Assembly (NCBI RefSeq): GCF_037076465.1
Contig: NZ_AP028908.1
Coordinates: forward strand, 2,666,001 to 2,730,000
DNA length: 64,000 nt
Origin: Pectobacterium araliae
GTDB taxonomy: Bacteria; Pseudomonadota; Gammaproteobacteria; Enterobacterales; Enterobacteriaceae
Reading direction: 5' to 3'
Positions 61,368 through 64,000 of the stretch are shown in pieces. The notes beneath the pieces are model-generated. The model made no database searches. It was given only the letters and a program-made list of their open reading frames with translations, and was not told where the DNA came from. Positions within the stretch are counted from its first letter, which is position 1; the number at the start of each line of letters is the position of its first letter. Both the position numbers and the translations under genes were made by a program.

Positions 61368-62411
61368 ATGACCGCACAGCCCACTATTCTTAAAATCCGT
61401 CGCCCTGACGATTGGCACATTCACCTGCGTGACGATCGGATGCTGGAAACCGTTCTCCCCTATACCAGCCGTTTCTTTGGTCGTGCGATTGTTATGCCTA
61501 ACCTGACGCCGCCGATTACCAGCGTAGCCAGTGCTATCGCGTATCGTCAGCGTATTTTAGCCGCGGTCCCACAGGGTGATAACTTTCATCCACTGATGAC
61601 GTGCTACCTGACTGATGCTCTCGATGCCAATGAAATCGTGAGCGGCTTTGAGCAAGGCGTCTTTACTGCGGCCAAACTCTATCCAGCCAATGCCACAACG
61701 AACTCCAGCCATGGGGTCACCAGCGTCGCCAATATTGCTGGCATTCTGGAACAAATGCAGAAAATTGGCATGCCGTTACTCATCCACGGTGAAGTGACCG
61801 ACTCTGCCGTTGATATTTTCGATCGGGAAGCGCGCTTCATCGAAACGGTACTGGAACCATTACGCCAACAGTTCCCTGAGCTGAAGGTCGTCCTTGAACA
61901 TATTACGACGAAAGAAGCCGCACAGTATGTTGTTGAAGGTAATGATTACCTCGCAGCAACCATTACACCGCAGCACCTGATGTTTAACCGCAATCATATG
62001 CTGGTTGGTGGCGTTCGCCCTCACCTATATTGCCTGCCCATCTTAAAACGCAATATACATCAACAGGCGCTACGTGAAGCGGTCGCTGGCGACTGTGACC
62101 GACTTTTCCTTGGCACCGACTCCGCGCCCCATGCAAAACACAGAAAAGAGTCCAGTTGCGGCTGTGCTGGTGTGTTCAATGCTCAGGCGGCATTAAGTAC
62201 CTACGCCACCGTTTTTGAAGAAATGAACGCGCTGGATAAACTCGAAGCATTCTGCTCCCTGAACGGCCCACGTTTTTATGGCCTGCCGGTGAACGACAGC
62301 TGGATTGAACTTCATCGAGAAACCGTCACATTCCCTGAAGAAATCGCTCTCGGCGACGAATCACTCATCCCTTTCCTGGCTGGGCAAAGCCTCAACTGGT
62401 CAGTCCGTTAA
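61368..62411 (+). CDS. pyrC: Dihydroorotase
   Basis: Cyclises carbamoyl aspartate in pyrimidine synthesis. The 347 residues match E. coli PyrC (type II). Metal residues are visible: [10 protein letters not shown] near residue 15, the carboxylated Lys in [18 protein letters not shown] near 103, [15 protein letters not shown] near 140, His in [10 protein letters not shown] near 178 and Asp in [15 protein letters not shown] near 251. GGAG lies about 10 bp before the ATG. No PurR box was seen upstream, unlike in E. coli. Confidence 0.97.
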   Translation: MTAQPTILKIRRPDDWHIHLRDDRMLETVLPYTSRFFGRAIVMPNLTPPITSVASAIAYRQRILAAVPQGDNFHPLMTCYLTDALDANEIVSGFEQGVFTAAKLYPANATTNSSHGVTSVANIAGILEQMQKIGMPLLIHGEVTDSAVDIFDREARFIETVLEPLRQQFPELKVVLEHITTKEAAQYVVEGNDYLAATITPQHLMFNRNHMLVGGVRPHLYCLPILKRNIHQQALREAVAGDCDRLFLGTDSAPHAKHRKESSCGCAGVFNAQAALSTYATVFEEMNALDKLEAFCSLNGPRFYGLPVNDSWIELHRETVTFPEEIALGDESLIPFLAGQSLNWSVR

Positions 62412-62417
62412 TCGACA

Positions 62418-62444
62418 AGCCCATCCGCATTATGTCGATGGGCT
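62418..62444 (+). terminator. Hairpin after pyrC
   Basis: AGCCCATC (62418-62425) pairs with GATGGGCT (62437-62444), followed by AAATTTTATTG. It sits 7 bp after the pyrC stop and separates it from dinI. Confidence 0.65.
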
Positions 62445-62481
62445 AAATTTTATTGCGTGTCTTGCTCTCCATTTGCAATAA

Positions 62482-62497
62482 CTGTATAAATAAACAG
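62482..62497. promoter_or_regulatory. LexA (SOS) box of dinI
   Basis: CTGTATAAATAAACAG matches CTGT-N8-ACAG exactly, with TA at the left edge and TA-rich core. It lies about 20 bp upstream of the dinI ATG, so LexA repression is expected. Confidence 0.9.
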
Positions 62498-62517
62498 TTT
62501 AAAATTTGGAGGTCAGC

Positions 62518-62757
62518 ATGCGCGTAGAAATCACTCTTGCAAAGACAACGCCTTTACCCGCTGGTGCAGTCAATGCACTCCAGCATGAGCTGGAAAAGCG
62601 GATTCACAAAATTTATCCCGACACGCCTATTCAAGTTCGTTATGCAGCCGCAAATAACCTGACCGTCATGGGAGCTGGCAAAGATGACAAAGATCGTATC
62701 TCTGAAATCTTGCAGGAAACGTGGGAAAGTGCCGATGACTGGTTTACCGCAGAGTAA
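62518..62757 (+). CDS. dinI: DinI, SOS modulator of RecA
   Basis: A small acidic protein that binds RecA filaments and tunes SOS mutagenesis. The 79 residues match the DinI family, with the start MRVEITLAKTTPLPAGA and the C-terminal helix ISEILQETWESADDWF, which mimics DNA. The ATG at 62518 has GGAGG 6 bp upstream. A reading from 62506 would start inside that RBS. It is LexA-controlled and follows pyrC as in E. coli. Confidence 0.95.
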   Translation: MRVEITLAKTTPLPAGAVNALQHELEKRIHKIYPDTPIQVRYAAANNLTVMGAGKDDKDRISEILQETWESADDWFTAE

Positions 62758-62845
62758 TCTAAAGCTTGAAAAATAACGAAGACATAGGCTGTAATGACCG
62801 TTTAAAGCGGCATTTCGCCATATGCTATGACCGAGGGTAACTGTT

Positions 62846-63103
62846 ATGACGGTAGAAAAACCAGAAGAGGCAATGACATTCGGGGAACTGCTGGAGCTAA
62901 TTAGCGAGCAACAACGTAAGATCGATGCTCTAGAGCTCGCTTTCTCGTCCCTGGCATTCTGCTTCGATGAAAAAGCAAACAAACTGATGATCCACAATCT
63001 GGCACTCGAATCTCAAAATGAAAATCGAGACCCTACTGTGAAGAAATACCTTGCCCGACTGGCTGCCGCATTGGAGAAAAATGCAGGGTCTAGCACGGAA
63101 TAG
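62846..63103 (+). CDS. Small acidic coiled-coil protein, unknown (weakly IraP-like)
   Basis: An 85-residue protein I do not firmly recognise. The segment LLELISEQQRKIDALELAF is a likely coiled coil, and the rest is helical with one Cys (LAFCFDEK). Size and helix pattern resemble IraP, which stabilises RpoS, but shared residues are few. The RBS GAGGG lies about 8 bp upstream. It is between dinI and bssS, where E. coli has none. It has its own 88 bp upstream gap. Confidence 0.65.
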   Translation: MTVEKPEEAMTFGELLELISEQQRKIDALELAFSSLAFCFDEKANKLMIHNLALESQNENRDPTVKKYLARLAAALEKNAGSSTE

Positions 63104-63341
63104 TATTCTACCGCCCCAATAACTGAACCTTCGGGATGAAAATCTATTCATCCCGATATCTCATTGGGTACATGAGTTATCCCTTCATCATTTCTACAGA
63201 TGTAATCTTTTTACAAAAAATTGCAAATATTTCCCATAAATTAAATAAGCAGCAGTATACTGATAAGGCTCGTTTAAGAATATGAGCCACCTGAAGCCTC
63301 GTTAGTCACTCATGTTAGTAACTAGTCAATAAGGGGTATTT

Positions 63342-63596
63342 ATGGATAGAAAAAATGAAGTTATTCAGACACATCCTCTTGTAGGTTGGGACATCAGCAC
63401 CGTTGACAGTTATGACGCCATGATGATCCGTTTACACTACTTATCCACCTCGGATCAAGCACCAGACGAAGCCCACGTTGATCGAACCCTTTGGCTAACG
63501 ACCGATGTTGCCAGACAACTGATACATATACTCGAGGCTGGCATTGCAAAAATCGAATCAACAGACTGTGACGTCAGTGACTATCGAAAACATTAG
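63342..63596 (+). CDS. bssS: BssS, biofilm regulator
   Basis: An 84-residue protein equal in length to E. coli BssS (YceP), which affects biofilm formation and signal-dependent gene expression. NEVIQTHPLVGWDISTVDSY and LWLTTDVARQLIHILEAGI are nearly identical to E. coli. RBS AAGGGG lies about 8 bp before the ATG. A TATACT (63256-63261) further upstream may be its -10. Follows the pyrC-dinI order. Confidence 0.95.
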   Translation: MDRKNEVIQTHPLVGWDISTVDSYDAMMIRLHYLSTSDQAPDEAHVDRTLWLTTDVARQLIHILEAGIAKIESTDCDVSDYRKH

Positions 63597-63990
63597 TAAT
63601 TGATAGCGTTATTAATATTATATTCAATATCCACTAACTTACATTAATACCATTTGCATTCATAACAATACCGCCATAATAGCGGTATTGTTATTTCAGA
63701 ATATCGCATTTCCCTCATGTTTTAAGGCTAGCAGAATGAAGCACAGTCTGCCCCCATAATCGCGAGGCCGCAAATTGGTTTTGTTTACAATTACCGCAAC
63801 TCTCCAACTAAAGTAAAGTGATGGTATTATCTCTTTGACTATCAAAAAAATTGAACCCATCTTCGTAATAAAATCAAAAAAATCGTTACATAATTTAGTC
63901 ATGTGATAATCACAATATTATGTTGATTTTGTATTCACTTCTGTTTAGCTTTTGTTTAACAAAACGCACTCAACTTGAAGGAATCATAAT
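63597..63990. other. AT-rich gap after bssS with terminator and operator-like dyads
   Basis: No gene is seen in these 394 bp. CAATACCGC (63666-63674) pairs with GCGGTATTG (63682-63690), probably the bssS terminator. TGTGATAATCACA (63902-63914) is a palindrome, too short between arms for CRP. TTTTGTTTAACAAAA (63950-63964) is another inverted repeat near the next start codon. Confidence 0.5.
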
Positions 63991-64000
63991 ATGACTTGGC
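63991..64000 (+). CDS. Start of a gene running off the right edge
   Basis: Only ATG ACT TGG C is visible, after AAGGA (63978-63982) spaced 8 bp. The good RBS and the upstream dyads suggest a real start, but the product cannot be named from three codons. Confidence 0.45.

Noticed and set aside
63902..63914. TGTGATAATCACA as a CRP site
   Set aside because: The arms match, but only three bases separate them, whereas CRP needs six. It may serve another regulator.

Overview
The window looks like a chromosomal segment of a soft-rot enterobacterium, most likely Pectobacterium or a close relative. Nearly every protein resembles its E. coli counterpart closely, and the order of genes follows two separate E. 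coli neighbourhoods: ydiJ-ydiK-rprA-ppsA-ppsR-aroH-nlpC-btuDEC, then cobB-nagK-lolEDC-mfd through ndh-ycfP-nagZ-thiK-lpoB-ycfL-hinT-ptsG-tmk-fab-rne to pyrC-dinI-bssS. The species call rests on remembered similarity and synteny, not on a search. No tRNA, rRNA, insertion sequence, prophage or CRISPR array was seen.

Layout. 1-8 kb: start of ydiJ, ydiK, the small RNA RprA with Rcs-type boxes upstream, the lipoprotein ApbE, the PEP synthase / PEP synthase regulator pair, and aroH. 8-12 kb: a Fur-box-preceded heme-use operon hmuSTUV without an adjacent receptor gene. 12-17.5 kb: selO, lplA, nlpC and the vitamin B12 genes btuD-btuE-btuC. 17.6-20.1 kb: an accessory stretch holding a methyltransferase, a cupin, a divergent Crp/Fnr regulator, and an unrecognised 83-residue gene behind a strong Fur-like box. 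20-28.7 kb: cobB, nagK, lolCDE and mfd. 28.9-33.5 kb: the Hsp70-like yegD and an inserted TetR regulator with two MFS exporters controlled from a triple operator. 33.6-40.1 kb: ycfJ, ndh (behind a perfect FNR box) and the ycfP-nagZ-thiK-lpoB-ycfL-hinT run. 40.4-42.8 kb: a second accessory exporter/regulator pair. 42.8-60.9 kb: ptsG, ycfH-holB-tmk-mltG-pabC, the fatty-acid cluster fabF-acpP-fabG-fabD-fabH-plsX-rpmF-yceD, yceF, rluC and rne. 61-64 kb: a small monooxygenase, pyrC, the SOS gene dinI, a small unknown gene, bssS and the first codons of a further gene.

Many genes act together. PpsR controls PpsA, with a Cra site between them. HmuTUV imports heme and HmuS handles it in the cytosol. 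LolCDE exports lipoproteins such as LpoB, NlpC, ApbE and YcfL. NagZ and NagK recycle cell-wall sugars. PlsX, FabH, FabD, FabG, AcpP and FabF form the fatty-acid initiation and elongation set. The unusual material lies in the three insertions (about 17.6-20.1, 30.3-33.5 and 40.4-42.8 kb), each with a divergent regulator and candidate operators. No wholly new defence or mobile system was found.
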